From the NCBI GenBank assembly GCA_903926075.1, contig CAIYHQ010000133.1, positions 50,778-114,777 of the forward strand: DNA of 64,000 nt. Reading direction: 5' to 3'. Of the stretch, positions 18,131 to 27,725 are shown piece after piece. Under the pieces are notes generated by a model that saw only the letters and a list, made by a program, of their open reading frames with translations, ran no database searches and was not told the origin of the DNA. The first letter of the stretch is position 1; each line of letters starts with the position of its first letter. The stretch comes from an uncultured Methanomicrobiales archaeon. GTDB taxonomy: Archaea > Halobacteriota > Methanomicrobia > Methanomicrobiales > Methanospirillaceae. The position numbers were made by a program, and so were the translations under genes.

Positions 18131-20221
18131 GTGTACTGCTATTTAACTAGAGAATTATCAATAGTAAAAATTTTTTCCCGGTTAAATTATCCTCTTATCT
18201 TAATTATTACCTTGATTTTAATTTTATTTTGTCTGATTACTTCAGCTTTGCCTCAGGAAAACCAGTCAGTTGTGGAAGCTCCCATTAACCCTGCGTTTCT
18301 GGAATACAATTCAATTAATGGAAATAATATTGCTGATGAAGGTGTTCCTCTTGGATACATCCCATCGCCCGTTAACTCTAGCATTTTCAAGGGAGTTGGG
18401 ACAGAGCAAATGGAAACTGAAAGTTTTCCTTCATCTTATGATTTAAGGGATTATAACCAGGTAACCCCTGTTAAAGATCAGGGAAACTGCGGTGATTGCT
18501 GGGCGTTTGGCACATACGGTTCACTGGAATCATATTTAAAACCAGGTGAAATTACTGATTTTTCTGAAAATAACCTTAAAAATTTAAATGGATTTGACTA
18601 TGGTCCCTGTAAAGGCGGTAATATTTTAATGTCCACTGCCTACCTCACCAGGTATGATGGGCCGGTTCTTGAATCATCGGACCCATATAACCCGTCATCA
18701 GGTTCATCACCCTCAGGACTTTCACCTGTAAAACATATTCAGGAAGTACTCTTTATTCCGGAAAAAGAAAGTGCCCTTGATAATTCCGGAATTAAGCAGG
18801 CAATCATGACGTATGGAGGAGTAACCGGAAGTTTTTACTATAACGAGGCTTTTATCAACAGTTTGCAGGCTGCATATTATTACCCTTATCAGGCTAAAGC
18901 CAACCATGAGATAACAATTGTAGGGTGGAATGACAATTTTAGTAAAAATAACTTTACTTATGGACCTTCGGGGAATGGTGCATATCTATGTAAAAATAGC
19001 TGGGGTACTACATGGCCGGATGGAAATCAGGGTTATTTCTGGGTCTCTTACTATGATACCGTTTTAGGATTTGACGAACTTGGTGTATTTGAAAACGCAG
19101 AATCTGTTGACAACTATGCAAGGGTTTACCAATATGACCCTCTCGGTTTTGTCGGTTCAATTGGAACAATTGGGAGCGATTCTATATGGATGGCAAATAT
19201 CTTTCAGTCAAAAGCAGATGAAAAGATATCAGCCACCGGGTTTTATACACTGGTACCGGATACACAGTACTTGGTACAAATTTATAGTGGTGTGACATCA
19301 ACCCCGACATCGGGAACACTAATTGCAACTTCAAGTGGTACTATTGGAGTCCCCGGATATCATACTGTAACATTTACACCCGCTTCATTATCAAAAGATC
19401 AAAAATTTTCAGTTGTTTTGAGACTTATTTCACCAGGGTACAATTATGGTGGTGCGGTGGAATTCCCGATTTCTGGATACTCCAGTGGAGTAACCTCTTC
19501 TTCTGGTCAAAGTTATGTTAGTTCAAACGGGGATTTATGGGCTGATTATTCAAATATAAGAACAAATGGAAATGTCTGTATTAAGGCTTTCACAATTTCC
19601 CAGGATACTGGTTCTATCTCAATAAGTTCAATTCCTTCAGGAGCTTCCATATTTCTTGATTCAGTCTATACTGGGTATATAACTCCTTTTACTCTAACCA
19701 GAATTTCAATGGGCAGTCATATTGTAAGACTAACAAAAACACTATATAACGATTATACTGCGAACATCAACGTCAATCCTGGTGAAACCTCAACATTATC
19801 AGCAATAATGACACTTAAACCCTCAACAACCACTCCGTTCATTACATCAACTTCAACAGTAACAACACCCATAATTACTCAGACTACCTCTTTTACCCCG
19901 ACTGAAACTGTTTTTACAACTCTCCCAACCCCAACGATTGAGGTCACTCCTACAACTACGACAACAATGACACCTGAAACTACACCCACCTCGCCAATAA
20001 TACTGCCACTCCCGGATGTTACGAATTCATCACGTTCAATCGATTCTGATTCATTGTACCGGGACCTGAATGGTAATGGAATACATGACTTTGGAGATGT
20101 TGTTCTGTATTTCAGGTTCATAGACTGGATAAGCCTTAATGAACCGGTCTGGTATTTTGATTACAACAAAAATGGAAGGGCGGATTATGGCGATGTTGTC
20201 GCCCTATTTTATATGTTATAA
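18131..20221 (+). CDS. Secreted papain-family (C1A) peptidase with PEGA and dockerin-like repeats
   Basis: 696 residues. GTG start at 18131 directly after GAGGGGT; the signal helix is at about 17-40. Peptidase domain about 95-320: oxyanion Gln and nucleophile Cys in DQGNCGDCWAF, His in ANHEITIVGW, Asn in CKNSWGTTW. A lectin-like beta domain (about 330-490), a PEGA domain (GSISISSIPSGASIFLD, about 497-560) and a Thr/Pro linker (about 562-630) follow. The last 55 residues hold two dockerin/EF-hand type repeats, DLNGNGIHDFGDVV and DYNKNGRADYGDVV, each with calcium-loop acidic residues. Acts outside the cell; the dockerin-like end suggests docking to a cohesin or surface. Converges with the next gene, 5 bp apart. 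Confidence 0.9.
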   Translation: MYCYLTRELSIVKIFSRLNYPLILIITLILILFCLITSALPQENQSVVEAPINPAFLEYNSINGNNIADEGVPLGYIPSPVNSSIFKGVGTEQMETESFPSSYDLRDYNQVTPVKDQGNCGDCWAFGTYGSLESYLKPGEITDFSENNLKNLNGFDYGPCKGGNILMSTAYLTRYDGPVLESSDPYNPSSGSSPSGLSPVKHIQEVLFIPEKESALDNSGIKQAIMTYGGVTGSFYYNEAFINSLQAAYYYPYQAKANHEITIVGWNDNFSKNNFTYGPSGNGAYLCKNSWGTTWPDGNQGYFWVSYYDTVLGFDELGVFENAESVDNYARVYQYDPLGFVGSIGTIGSDSIWMANIFQSKADEKISATGFYTLVPDTQYLVQIYSGVTSTPTSGTLIATSSGTIGVPGYHTVTFTPASLSKDQKFSVVLRLISPGYNYGGAVEFPISGYSSGVTSSSGQSYVSSNGDLWADYSNIRTNGNVCIKAFTISQDTGSISISSIPSGASIFLDSVYTGYITPFTLTRISMGSHIVRLTKTLYNDYTANINVNPGETSTLSAIMTLKPSTTTPFITSTSTVTTPIITQTTSFTPTETVFTTLPTPTIEVTPTTTTTMTPETTPTSPIILPLPDVTNSSRSIDSDSLYRDLNGNGIHDFGDVVLYFRFIDWISLNEPVWYFDYNKNGRADYGDVVALFYML

Positions 20222-20226
20222 ATTTT

Positions 20227-21162
20227 TTAAGAAAGAAAGATGAAATTATTTGGGTTTGGCCGGTATTCTTTATGCTCACCTATTGAAATCAGCCAAGGTG
20301 AATCATAAATCTCAGAAGGTGTGACCGGGTCTCTGCCATTCATAAAAATACCCAGATTTCCTTTTGGTTTGTAAGTGCCTGAGTCTAGATCAATTGTGCC
20401 ATTACTCGCGGTGAGATATGCAGCCCATACAAGTTCGCTGCAATACCATGAATTTCCATTTGTCTGTTTCCCGGTTTCCAGTGGATTTAACCATTTATAA
20501 TCATATGATGCATGGGTATCCGCAATATTTTCTGCAAAACTAACTGCTTTATCAATTACTGTCTGTGATGTACTAACTCTTTTAACTTGAACCCAGGTCA
20601 TGTCCGGATAATACCAGTTGGATAGAGAAGTATAAGTGACTCCAAGAGGTAACGCCTCAACAACAGTTTCATTTCCTACATAAATTCCGATATGAGACCA
20701 TTCTCCTGGTATTACATTTGATAGTGAATTCCTGACAAACAGGAGGTCCCCAGGTTCAAGATCTAATGGAAGTAATGAAGAATAATTGCAGGAAAGTCGA
20801 CTTTTCAATTTAATGGTTGCAGATACACTATAATTCTTTGATTCCTTATACTTGTGAAAGGGCTGGAAAGATTGTGAAGTCGAACCATCTCCAAAATTCC
20901 AGGTAATAGATTGTATTTTTTCCTTACTGTCATAAACTGGAATAAATTTAACATTACCTCCGGCCATCGGATGTAACGGTTCAGTTTCAATAGCAAATCC
21001 TGGACATAGTGTCTTGTTTGAATTCAGGTTGAAATTATTGGATATGTTTTTCATTGTACTCATTTTGTCGGTACTCACCGTGGCAATAACTGGAAATATA
21101 AAAATCAAGAACGAAATGAGTAAAAGTGATTTAATATTATAAAAATTGATAGTCAATTTCAT
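20227..21162 (-). CDS. Secreted PKD plus permuted papain-fold (YiiX-like) protein
   Basis: 311 residues. Signal peptide about 1-28; a PKD-like domain about 50-125 with ITWNFGDGSTSQSFQP and HKYKESKNYSV; then a permuted NlpC/P60-papain-fold domain of the YiiX/YebB type about 130-290, seen in PGDLLFVR, the active-site His in WSHIGIYVG and the Cys in WYCSELVW. The His-before-Cys order is the permuted one. Such enzymes act as amidases, thioesterases or peptidases; archaea here have no murein, so the substrate is unknown. The gene is convergent with another secreted papain-fold protein, which may mean a shared extracellular process. Confidence 0.82.
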   Translation of the reverse strand: MKLTINFYNIKSLLLISFLIFIFPVIATVSTDKMSTMKNISNNFNLNSNKTLCPGFAIETEPLHPMAGGNVKFIPVYDSKEKIQSITWNFGDGSTSQSFQPFHKYKESKNYSVSATIKLKSRLSCNYSSLLPLDLEPGDLLFVRNSLSNVIPGEWSHIGIYVGNETVVEALPLGVTYTSLSNWYYPDMTWVQVKRVSTSQTVIDKAVSFAENIADTHASYDYKWLNPLETGKQTNGNSWYCSELVWAAYLTASNGTIDLDSGTYKPKGNLGIFMNGRDPVTPSEIYDSPWLISIGEHKEYRPNPNNFIFLS

Positions 21163-21252
21163 ATCTAAAGGGTATTTTTAGTTCAATATAAAGTTATGTT
21201 ATCTGGTTTACCGATATAGAAATTGTGTAGTCAATCCGGGACTAATAGATTT

Positions 21253-22884
21253 TTAAGGATGAGATACCTCAATTTCCCTTATCTTTTTTCCAAGCCAGGG
21301 TAGGAAATCTTTTTTCCTTGACATTACTCCTTCAAACCTGACCGGCATCTCTTCTCCAAATAATTCTTTAGTTAATTCAGTGTAACCAACACCATAAATT
21401 TCGCTTGAATTTTCAAGAACATTGGTAAAGAGCGTTATAAAAAGTGAAACTCCTTTATCTGACAAAATTTTTGACATTTCTTCTTTAATTTCTTCATTTC
21501 GTTCCCGGTTCCATGAAAAAGAGGGAGTCATAACTTGTGAAATTATTACCTTAAGTCCCTGGAGATCGAACTCTTTTTTATCCCGGGTTAAAAGATCATG
21601 GAGGCTAAATTCAGATAGAGCCATCCCTTCCTTTAAAAGAGAAATACCCAATTCATCAGGATCTTCACCCGATATCTCTACTAGATATTCTACAGTTTTT
21701 ATATCCTTTTGTGTTGTGGTTGACATCCGAAGGGCAAGGGTGTCTGAAAGAATCCCGGAAAGCAGCAATCCCGCTATACTTTTGGAGGGTATAATTCCTG
21801 ATTCCCGATATTTCATAGCAATGATTGTTGAAGTAGCTCCAACAGGATCATTCAAAAATTTTATCGGTTTCAGGGTTGTTACGGGAGCAATCCTGTGATG
21901 GTCAATTATTTCAACTACATCCGCTTCTAGAATTCCATTTACGGCCTGTGAAGCCTCATTATGATCAAGTAGTATGACAGACTTTCTGACATCATTGAGA
22001 AGAGTGGTCCTTGTAAGTACTCCGGCAAGTTTACCCTCCTCAGAAACAACACAGGCTGCACGAAACTTAGAACCAGAAACAACCTTTCTTGCATAAATTA
22101 CCGAGTCTGATAATGTAAGCACAGGTACATTTTTCTCCATTATTTCGCCGGCCGGGAGGGAAAGGTTAATCATCCTACCAACTATAAAAGCATCAAGATC
22201 TGTTGCAAGTACTGAAACAACTTGCTTTTCAGCAGCTTTTGCAAGTCTCTCTCCTACCGGAGCCCCTCCGGCTATAATGAGACACGCAATCCCGGCCGAT
22301 ATCAATGCGAGCTGGGCAGGTTCGTTATCCCCTACAACTGCAATATCTTTCTTTGTCATTTTCCCGAGCGTAACGTGAAGAGCATCAATTGCGATATAAA
22401 CACGACCTTCCAGGGTTTCATGGGCAGATACAATGATACGTGCCTCAAGAATCCTGGCAAGTGTCTCAACCGCTATAGGAGTTACCGCGAGTTCGGCAAG
22501 ATGAACTTTTTCTATGTACGCACGTGCAAGTGCATGTTCGCCTATTATTCCTACCGGCTTACCCAGAGAATCCGTTATTACAACGTTTCTTATACCCTCT
22601 TTTGCCATTTGTGTAGCAATGTCCACGGTCGGCACGTCTTGTTCCTGGGCAAATACAGGTTTATAGGTTATATCTGAAAGTTTAGGTTCGACTGAAGAAA
22701 TAAACTCCGGTTTTGGGATTCCAAACCTGGAAAGTACATACTTTGTCTCTGGATTCAGGGCACCGCAACTCGCTGCTATAAAACTACCGGGTTCTGATTT
22801 ATTTAGAAACGTGGCATATCCAATAGCACTCGCAATACTATCTGTATCGGGTTCTTTATGACCAAAAATATAGGTATAATTCAT
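21253..22884 (-). CDS. ppaC: Family II Mn-dependent inorganic pyrophosphatase with CBS and DRTGG domains
   Basis: 543 residues. Hydrolyses PPi to phosphate in the cytoplasm. DHH core: GHKEPDTDSIAS at the start, LLDHNE, IIDHH near 332 and LSDTLAL near 390. The DHHA2 part near the C-terminus has MSRKKDFLPWLGKKI, the SRKK substrate-binding motif. Between them (about 70-305) are two CBS halves (VVITDSLGKPVGIIG; ACVVSEEGKLAGVL) split by a DRTGG domain, as in clostridial enzymes inhibited by AMP and activated by ATP or diadenosine polyphosphates. Regulation by adenine nucleotides is therefore expected. Monocistronic, divergent from the cysteine-rich gene array. Confidence 0.95.
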   Translation of the reverse strand: MNYTYIFGHKEPDTDSIASAIGYATFLNKSEPGSFIAASCGALNPETKYVLSRFGIPKPEFISSVEPKLSDITYKPVFAQEQDVPTVDIATQMAKEGIRNVVITDSLGKPVGIIGEHALARAYIEKVHLAELAVTPIAVETLARILEARIIVSAHETLEGRVYIAIDALHVTLGKMTKKDIAVVGDNEPAQLALISAGIACLIIAGGAPVGERLAKAAEKQVVSVLATDLDAFIVGRMINLSLPAGEIMEKNVPVLTLSDSVIYARKVVSGSKFRAACVVSEEGKLAGVLTRTTLLNDVRKSVILLDHNEASQAVNGILEADVVEIIDHHRIAPVTTLKPIKFLNDPVGATSTIIAMKYRESGIIPSKSIAGLLLSGILSDTLALRMSTTTQKDIKTVEYLVEISGEDPDELGISLLKEGMALSEFSLHDLLTRDKKEFDLQGLKVIISQVMTPSFSWNRERNEEIKEEMSKILSDKGVSLFITLFTNVLENSSEIYGVGYTELTKELFGEEMPVRFEGVMSRKKDFLPWLGKKIREIEVSHP

Positions 22885-23142
22885 TTAAACCAGTCTGTCC
22901 TGTATTTATTATCTTTACAAAAAGATTTCATTATCCCTTTTAACAAGATCAGATTCATCTAAATAATGTTACTATATTATACCGCAGTTGTATATGATTA
23001 ATAACAGCAGCGCTGGGAAAAAATTTGTTTTATTGATTTGGAATTCCAAAAAATTAATAAAATATTCAGATAATCTATACTTTAACCTTACTTTTTATAT
23101 AATATATTCTATTCACGGTTAAGAATTACAAACTTATTAGAT

Positions 23143-23155
23143 AACTATATATATG
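23143..23155 (+). promoter_or_regulatory. TATA box, probably giving a leaderless transcript
   Basis: AACTATATATATG is centred about 25 nt before the ATG at 23176. In archaea transcription starts about 25 nt after the TATA centre, so the message would begin at or next to the start codon; no ribosome site is visible between them. Confidence 0.5.
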
Positions 23156-23175
23156 TTTAAGTATTATCCGAGTTT

Positions 23176-24336
23176 ATGAATCCTATGCCCTCGTTTAGTC
23201 CCAGGACCATAATTTTATTTATTTTACTCATTTGTATGGTGAGTATACCAGTTTTCGGAGATAATCCAACACTCTCTCCTGATGCACTCCAATGCATGGA
23301 CTGTCAGAAAAATTGTAATGCACAATATCCACTTCCAACAGAATCTAATTATTTTGCCTGGGTTACATGGGGTACTTGTATTAATGATTGTGCAAAAGCT
23401 TTCCCAGGCTGTCCCCCTGTGACAATACCACCTTCACCAAAACCGACAACAAAACCAATCCATATTATAACTGGAATTTCAATCCTAAAAACGAAAGAAC
23501 CTCAACATGTCATAACCGGTGTGATTAAAAATTTTACTACCCTGGTAATATTAAAAAAGCCTTTGACATTATCAAATATTTTTCCTGCAAGTATACCTAC
23601 AACTTCTACTTCTGAAACAAATATACTTTGTAAAAATACCACTTATGCCAATTCTCACTGGACTCAATGCACTTTTTGTAAGAATTCAGCAAATGCAGGA
23701 ACTTTAGCCTGTACGCTCTGTAAACAGTCACCTGAAATAATGATGTGTGGTGACTACTGCAAGGAAACCGCCAATCCAAATTGTATTGTAACCCCAACAC
23801 CCACGGGTAATTCGCTTTATCCTAAAGTCATTCTTAATCCCTGCCAGACTTTGTCTTATGCAAATTCTCATCCTGATGAGTGTCTCCTAAAAGTTATTTC
23901 GCCAATTCTTAGTTTAACTTTCACACCTTCTGCACCACCGACTACACCAAATGGACAAAGTGGTTTTATCCATGCCAATGTTAATGATAAATCAGATCGC
24001 TCTGTCGTAGACAATAGTGCTTCGGATGGTTTTATTCATGCCACGGTGAATACTGAAACAGATCGTTCTATCGCAGGTAATAGCGGATCAAATTCACTGG
24101 TGATAAAATCACTTATTACTCCTGCCGTAATGGTAAATCCGATCTCTAATAACCCGGATTTGAGATCAGTATCAGATCAGTCCGGTTCAAGCTCCGGATC
24201 AGGATCACAAATAACGAGCAACCTCATCAAAGGCCCTTCATTCCTTTCAAATGTGAGTAATACATCCACCTCAATTAACCAGTCAATTAACCTCACAAAT
24301 TTATCAGTTACCAAAACAAAAGTCGTGAAAAAGTGA
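23176..24336 (+). CDS. Secreted cysteine-rich protein, array member 1
   Basis: 386 residues. Signal peptide about 1-28 ending VFGD. N-terminal cysteine module about 39-78: CMDCQKNC, CINDC and CPP. Pro/Thr/Lys stretch, then copies of a C-x4-Y-x2-SH-x3-C motif (NTTYANSHWTQCTFC near 157, and QTLSYANSHPDEC near 228) with CKQSP and CGDYC between. A Ser/Asp-rich region carries an internal duplication (GFIHANVN and GFIHATVN). The last 35 residues begin KGPSFLSNVSN, contain five N-glycosylation sequons and end VVKK, without a membrane anchor. Paralogous to the next two genes; I know no family for it. Surface or secreted; disulfides or metal binding possible. Confidence 0.8.
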   Translation: MNPMPSFSPRTIILFILLICMVSIPVFGDNPTLSPDALQCMDCQKNCNAQYPLPTESNYFAWVTWGTCINDCAKAFPGCPPVTIPPSPKPTTKPIHIITGISILKTKEPQHVITGVIKNFTTLVILKKPLTLSNIFPASIPTTSTSETNILCKNTTYANSHWTQCTFCKNSANAGTLACTLCKQSPEIMMCGDYCKETANPNCIVTPTPTGNSLYPKVILNPCQTLSYANSHPDECLLKVISPILSLTFTPSAPPTTPNGQSGFIHANVNDKSDRSVVDNSASDGFIHATVNTETDRSIAGNSGSNSLVIKSLITPAVMVNPISNNPDLRSVSDQSGSSSGSGSQITSNLIKGPSFLSNVSNTSTSINQSINLTNLSVTKTKVVKK

Positions 24337-24514
24337 GGATATTAAAAATGCTTATGGTAAAAAATCAGGTTTACGGAAAAACACAATCGGCGCAGGAAAA
24401 AAAATCTGTATCTACGCCTAAATTTAAATTTTTTTATGTAATTTACCATTTAATAATATTTTGCTTGCAATCAGTTTCATTTCGGACAAAAAAAGTGTTT
24501 TTTTAAAGGGATAA

Positions 24515-24534
24515 TTTTATATATATACGAGGTG
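24515..24534 (+). promoter_or_regulatory. TATA box and GAGGTG upstream of array member 2
   Basis: TTTTATATATATA at 24515-24527 is centred 25 nt before the ATG at 24546, as in the other two array genes. GAGGTG at 24529-24534 would lie upstream of the expected transcript start, so it may not serve as a ribosome site. Confidence 0.5.
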
Positions 24535-24545
24535 AATGCAGCATT

Positions 24546-26252
24546 ATGTATCCTATACCGTTGTTTAGTCGCAGGACTATAATTTTGTTTGTTTTATTCA
24601 CTTCTTTGATGAGTTTCCCGGTTTTTGGAGGTGATCCTACACTATCTATAAATGCACTCCAATGTATGGATTGTCAGAATAATTGTAATGTACAATACCC
24701 GCCCCCCAGAGGGCCCAATGCAACCATAGCATGGGATAATTGTATGAGTGACTGCTCAAAAGCATTCTCTGAATGTCCTCCTGTAACAATAACTCCTTCA
24801 CCAAAACCAACGATAAAACCAAATCATATTATAACCAGGATTTCAATCCTAAAAACAAAAGAACCTCTACATGTCATAACGGGTGTAATAAAAAAGGTTA
24901 CTACCTCTATAGTATTAAAAAAGCCTCAGACATTAACGAATATTTTCCCAGCATATCCACCAACAACTTCTACTCCTGAAACAGATGGACTTTGTAATGA
25001 TACCACTTATGCTAATTCTCACTGGACACAATGCATCTTTTGCCCGGACCCTGTACATGCAGGATCGGATGCATGTGATTTCTGTAAAGGACAACCAGAC
25101 TCCTTCTGGTGTGGTGACTACTGTAAAGGTCAATTGGGTATTAATAACCCACATTGTATTCAACCAACACCGGCACCAACGATCTCGGATTTTTGCAAGG
25201 ATCATCCTGAATCTATGGCCTGTAATTGTACTATTGTTCCAAGCCTGCCATGGTGTCCCATACCACCTGTAACGTCACTTGGTCTCTGTGATGATACCAC
25301 TTATGCCAATTCTCACTGGACTCAATGCGTATTTTGCCCGGACCCTGCACATGCGGGATCAGATGCATGTGATTTCTGTAAAGGACAACCAGACTCCTTC
25401 TGGTGTGGTGACTATTGTAAAGGCCAATCGGGTATGAATAACCCGCATTGTATTCAACCGACACCGGCACCGACGATCTCTAATTTCTGCAAGGATCATC
25501 CTGAATCTATGGCCTGTAATTGTACTATTGTTCCAAGCCTGCCATGGTGTCCCATACCAACAGTAACATCACTTGGTCTCTGTGATGACAGTTCATATGC
25601 CAAATCTCACTGGACTCAATGCATATTTTGTAAGGATCCGGCGAATTCAGGAGCATTGGCCTGTACGCTCTGTAAAGGATCCCCTGATATAATGATGTGC
25701 GGTGACTACTGCAAGGAAAAAGGCAACCCGAATTGTATTGTAACTCCAACTCCTATTAGAAATTCGCTTTACCCTAAAGCCATTCTTAATCCCTGCCAGA
25801 CTTTATCCTATGCAAATTCTCATCCTGATGAGTGCCTCCTAAAAGTTGCTTTACCGATTATCCCAAAACCTACTTCAAATTTTCAAATAGCAACTCCTAT
25901 TGAGACAAAGGTATCAGAACTATCAATCGGAGATAACATTGGAACGGATCTATACAAAGGTGGTAATAGTGGATCAGATCGCTTTGTCGCTGATAATAGC
26001 GGATCAAATTCACTAGTGATAAAATCATTGATTACTCCAGCCGTAATGGTAAATCTGATCTCCAATAACCCGGATTCGAGATCAGTATCAGACCAGACCG
26101 GTTCAAGTTCCGGATTCAGATCACAAATAATCAGTAAGCTCGTCAAAGGCCCGTCATTCCTTTCAAATGTTAGTAATACATCCATCTCCTTAAACCAGTC
26201 AATAAACCTCACAAATTTATCAGTCACTAAAACAAAATCCGTAAAAAAGTGA
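24546..26252 (+). CDS. Secreted cysteine-rich protein, array member 2
   Basis: 568 residues, the longest of the three paralogues. Signal peptide about 1-28, N-terminal CMDCQNNC module, then two nearly identical 98-residue repeats (each has TTYANSHWTQC, CPDP, CDFCKGQPDSFWCGDYC and CKDHPESMACNC) followed by a third, divergent unit (SSYAKSHWTQCIFC to CGDYC) and QTLSYANSHPDEC. The Ser/Asn tail matches member 1 (NSLVIKSLITPAVMVN) and the last 35 residues carry KGPSFLSN, five sequons and SVKK. Flanks also match: the sequence after the stop codon (GAGGATATTAAAA) is shared with member 1, so gene and intergenic DNA were duplicated together. Function unknown. Confidence 0.8.
   Translation: MYPIPLFSRRTIILFVLFTSLMSFPVFGGDPTLSINALQCMDCQNNCNVQYPPPRGPNATIAWDNCMSDCSKAFSECPPVTITPSPKPTIKPNHIITRISILKTKEPLHVITGVIKKVTTSIVLKKPQTLTNIFPAYPPTTSTPETDGLCNDTTYANSHWTQCIFCPDPVHAGSDACDFCKGQPDSFWCGDYCKGQLGINNPHCIQPTPAPTISDFCKDHPESMACNCTIVPSLPWCPIPPVTSLGLCDDTTYANSHWTQCVFCPDPAHAGSDACDFCKGQPDSFWCGDYCKGQSGMNNPHCIQPTPAPTISNFCKDHPESMACNCTIVPSLPWCPIPTVTSLGLCDDSSYAKSHWTQCIFCKDPANSGALACTLCKGSPDIMMCGDYCKEKGNPNCIVTPTPIRNSLYPKAILNPCQTLSYANSHPDECLLKVALPIIPKPTSNFQIATPIETKVSELSIGDNIGTDLYKGGNSGSDRFVADNSGSNSLVIKSLITPAVMVNLISNNPDSRSVSDQTGSSSGFRSQIISKLVKGPSFLSNVSNTSISLNQSINLTNLSVTKTKSVKK
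24985..25571 (+). repeat. Two 294-bp direct repeats inside array member 2
   Basis: Near-identical units start at about 24985 and 25278, each coding one 98-residue cysteine module; the third, starting at about 25572, is divergent. High identity at DNA level points to recent duplication or gene conversion. Confidence 0.8.
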
Positions 26253-26442
26253 GGATATTAAAACGCTTATGGAGAAAAAAAAGTTATCAGCGCAGGAAAA
26301 AGATGAGTATATTGACCTGAATTTCAATTTTTAGTAAAATTCGCCTTTTAATATTTTTTTATTTGTAGTTAATCCTAATTCAGGTAAAGAAAGTCTTTGT
26401 TAGAAAGATAATTACATATACATTTGAGGTATATCCTGCAAT

Positions 26443-27666
26443 ATGCATCCTATACCGTCGTTTAGTCTTAGGACTATAATTTTATTCATCATACTTACTT
26501 ACATGGTAAGTATACCAGTTTTCGGAGATAACCCTACAATCTCTCCTGATTCGCTTCAATGCATGGACTGTCAGAAAAATTGTAATGTTCAATATCCGCT
26601 CCCTCTGGAACCCAATGCAACCGCTTTATGGGAGAATTGTATCAATGATTGCTCAAAAGCGTTTCCTCAATGTCATCCCGTAACAATACCTCCCTCACCC
26701 AAAGCAACAAAAAAACCGCAATATGTCATAACCGGGATGATCAAATCCATCACTCCTATCTCAAATAAAACTTTCTTTAATGCTTACTGCAATAATATCA
26801 CCTATAAACATTTTCACTGGTTGGAATGCGAATGTCAGGAACATCCGAAATCAGGGGCATGTGATATTCCTTCAGTTTTGAATGAATCCTGTAAAGATCG
26901 TTCTTATGTCAATTCTCATTACCAGTTATGCTTCTGCAAGGACAACCCCGAAGGACCGACATGTGGTCTTCCTTATTATTATCCAACTCCTACCGTGACT
27001 TCTTTATCGATTGACCCATGCAAAAATAGTTCTTATCTCAAATCTCATTCACAGGAATGCTTTTGCAGGGACAATCGCGAGGACCCGGCTTGTAATCAAA
27101 ATGTTTATGTTTATTTAAATACTCCAACCGTGACTTCAGTAAAAGCGAGAGACGCCTGCAAAGACCGTTCTTATATCAGTTCTCATTTGCAGGAGTGCTT
27201 CTGTAAAATAGCTCCTGATACAATTGAATGTATTACACCAACTCCTACTGTAACATCTGGTATGGCTCAGGCTTTAACTAATCCCTGTAAAAATTCGTCC
27301 TATGCTGTGTCTCATCCTGATAAGTGTGCATTAAAACTTGCGTCGCCAGTTCCTTCATATCTTTTCCTCCCAAGTTTCACTATCGTTAATACAAATGAAC
27401 CAGTACAATGGGTAGTGAGTACATATTCTACACCAATTGAGGTGAGAAATCCAATTGAAGGGAAAAATCCATTTTCTGGAAATACGGAAATTAAAGTAGA
27501 TTCCCCTCAGACGAGTTCAGGTTCCGGATTATTAGCACCAGTAAGCAATTTCCTTATTAAAGGCCCGTCATTCCTTTCAAATGTTACTAATACATCCATC
27601 TCCTTAAACACGTCAATAAACCTCACAAATTTATCATTTACTAAAACAAAAGTTCTAAAAAAGTAA
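26443..27666 (+). CDS. Secreted cysteine-rich protein, array member 3
   Basis: 407 residues. Same plan as the two genes before it: signal peptide about 1-28, CMDCQKNC module, then four units of the C-x4-Y-x2-SH-x3-C type (CKDRSYVNSHYQLCFC, CKNSSYLKSHSQECFC, CKDRSYISSHLQECFC, CKNSSYAVSHPDKC) separated by Pro/Thr linkers that repeat TPTVTS. The tail has KGPSFLSN, N-glycosylation sequons and ends VLKK. Units are shorter than in member 2, so the module is variable while N- and C-termini are conserved. A TATA-like ACATATACA at 26414-26422 is 25 nt before the ATG. Function unknown. Confidence 0.8.
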   Translation: MHPIPSFSLRTIILFIILTYMVSIPVFGDNPTISPDSLQCMDCQKNCNVQYPLPLEPNATALWENCINDCSKAFPQCHPVTIPPSPKATKKPQYVITGMIKSITPISNKTFFNAYCNNITYKHFHWLECECQEHPKSGACDIPSVLNESCKDRSYVNSHYQLCFCKDNPEGPTCGLPYYYPTPTVTSLSIDPCKNSSYLKSHSQECFCRDNREDPACNQNVYVYLNTPTVTSVKARDACKDRSYISSHLQECFCKIAPDTIECITPTPTVTSGMAQALTNPCKNSSYAVSHPDKCALKLASPVPSYLFLPSFTIVNTNEPVQWVVSTYSTPIEVRNPIEGKNPFSGNTEIKVDSPQTSSGSGLLAPVSNFLIKGPSFLSNVTNTSISLNTSINLTNLSFTKTKVLKK

Positions 27667-27725
27667 AATCAATAGAAACATAAGATAACCAATATTTTTA
27701 TAATGCATAACGTGATACTCATATT

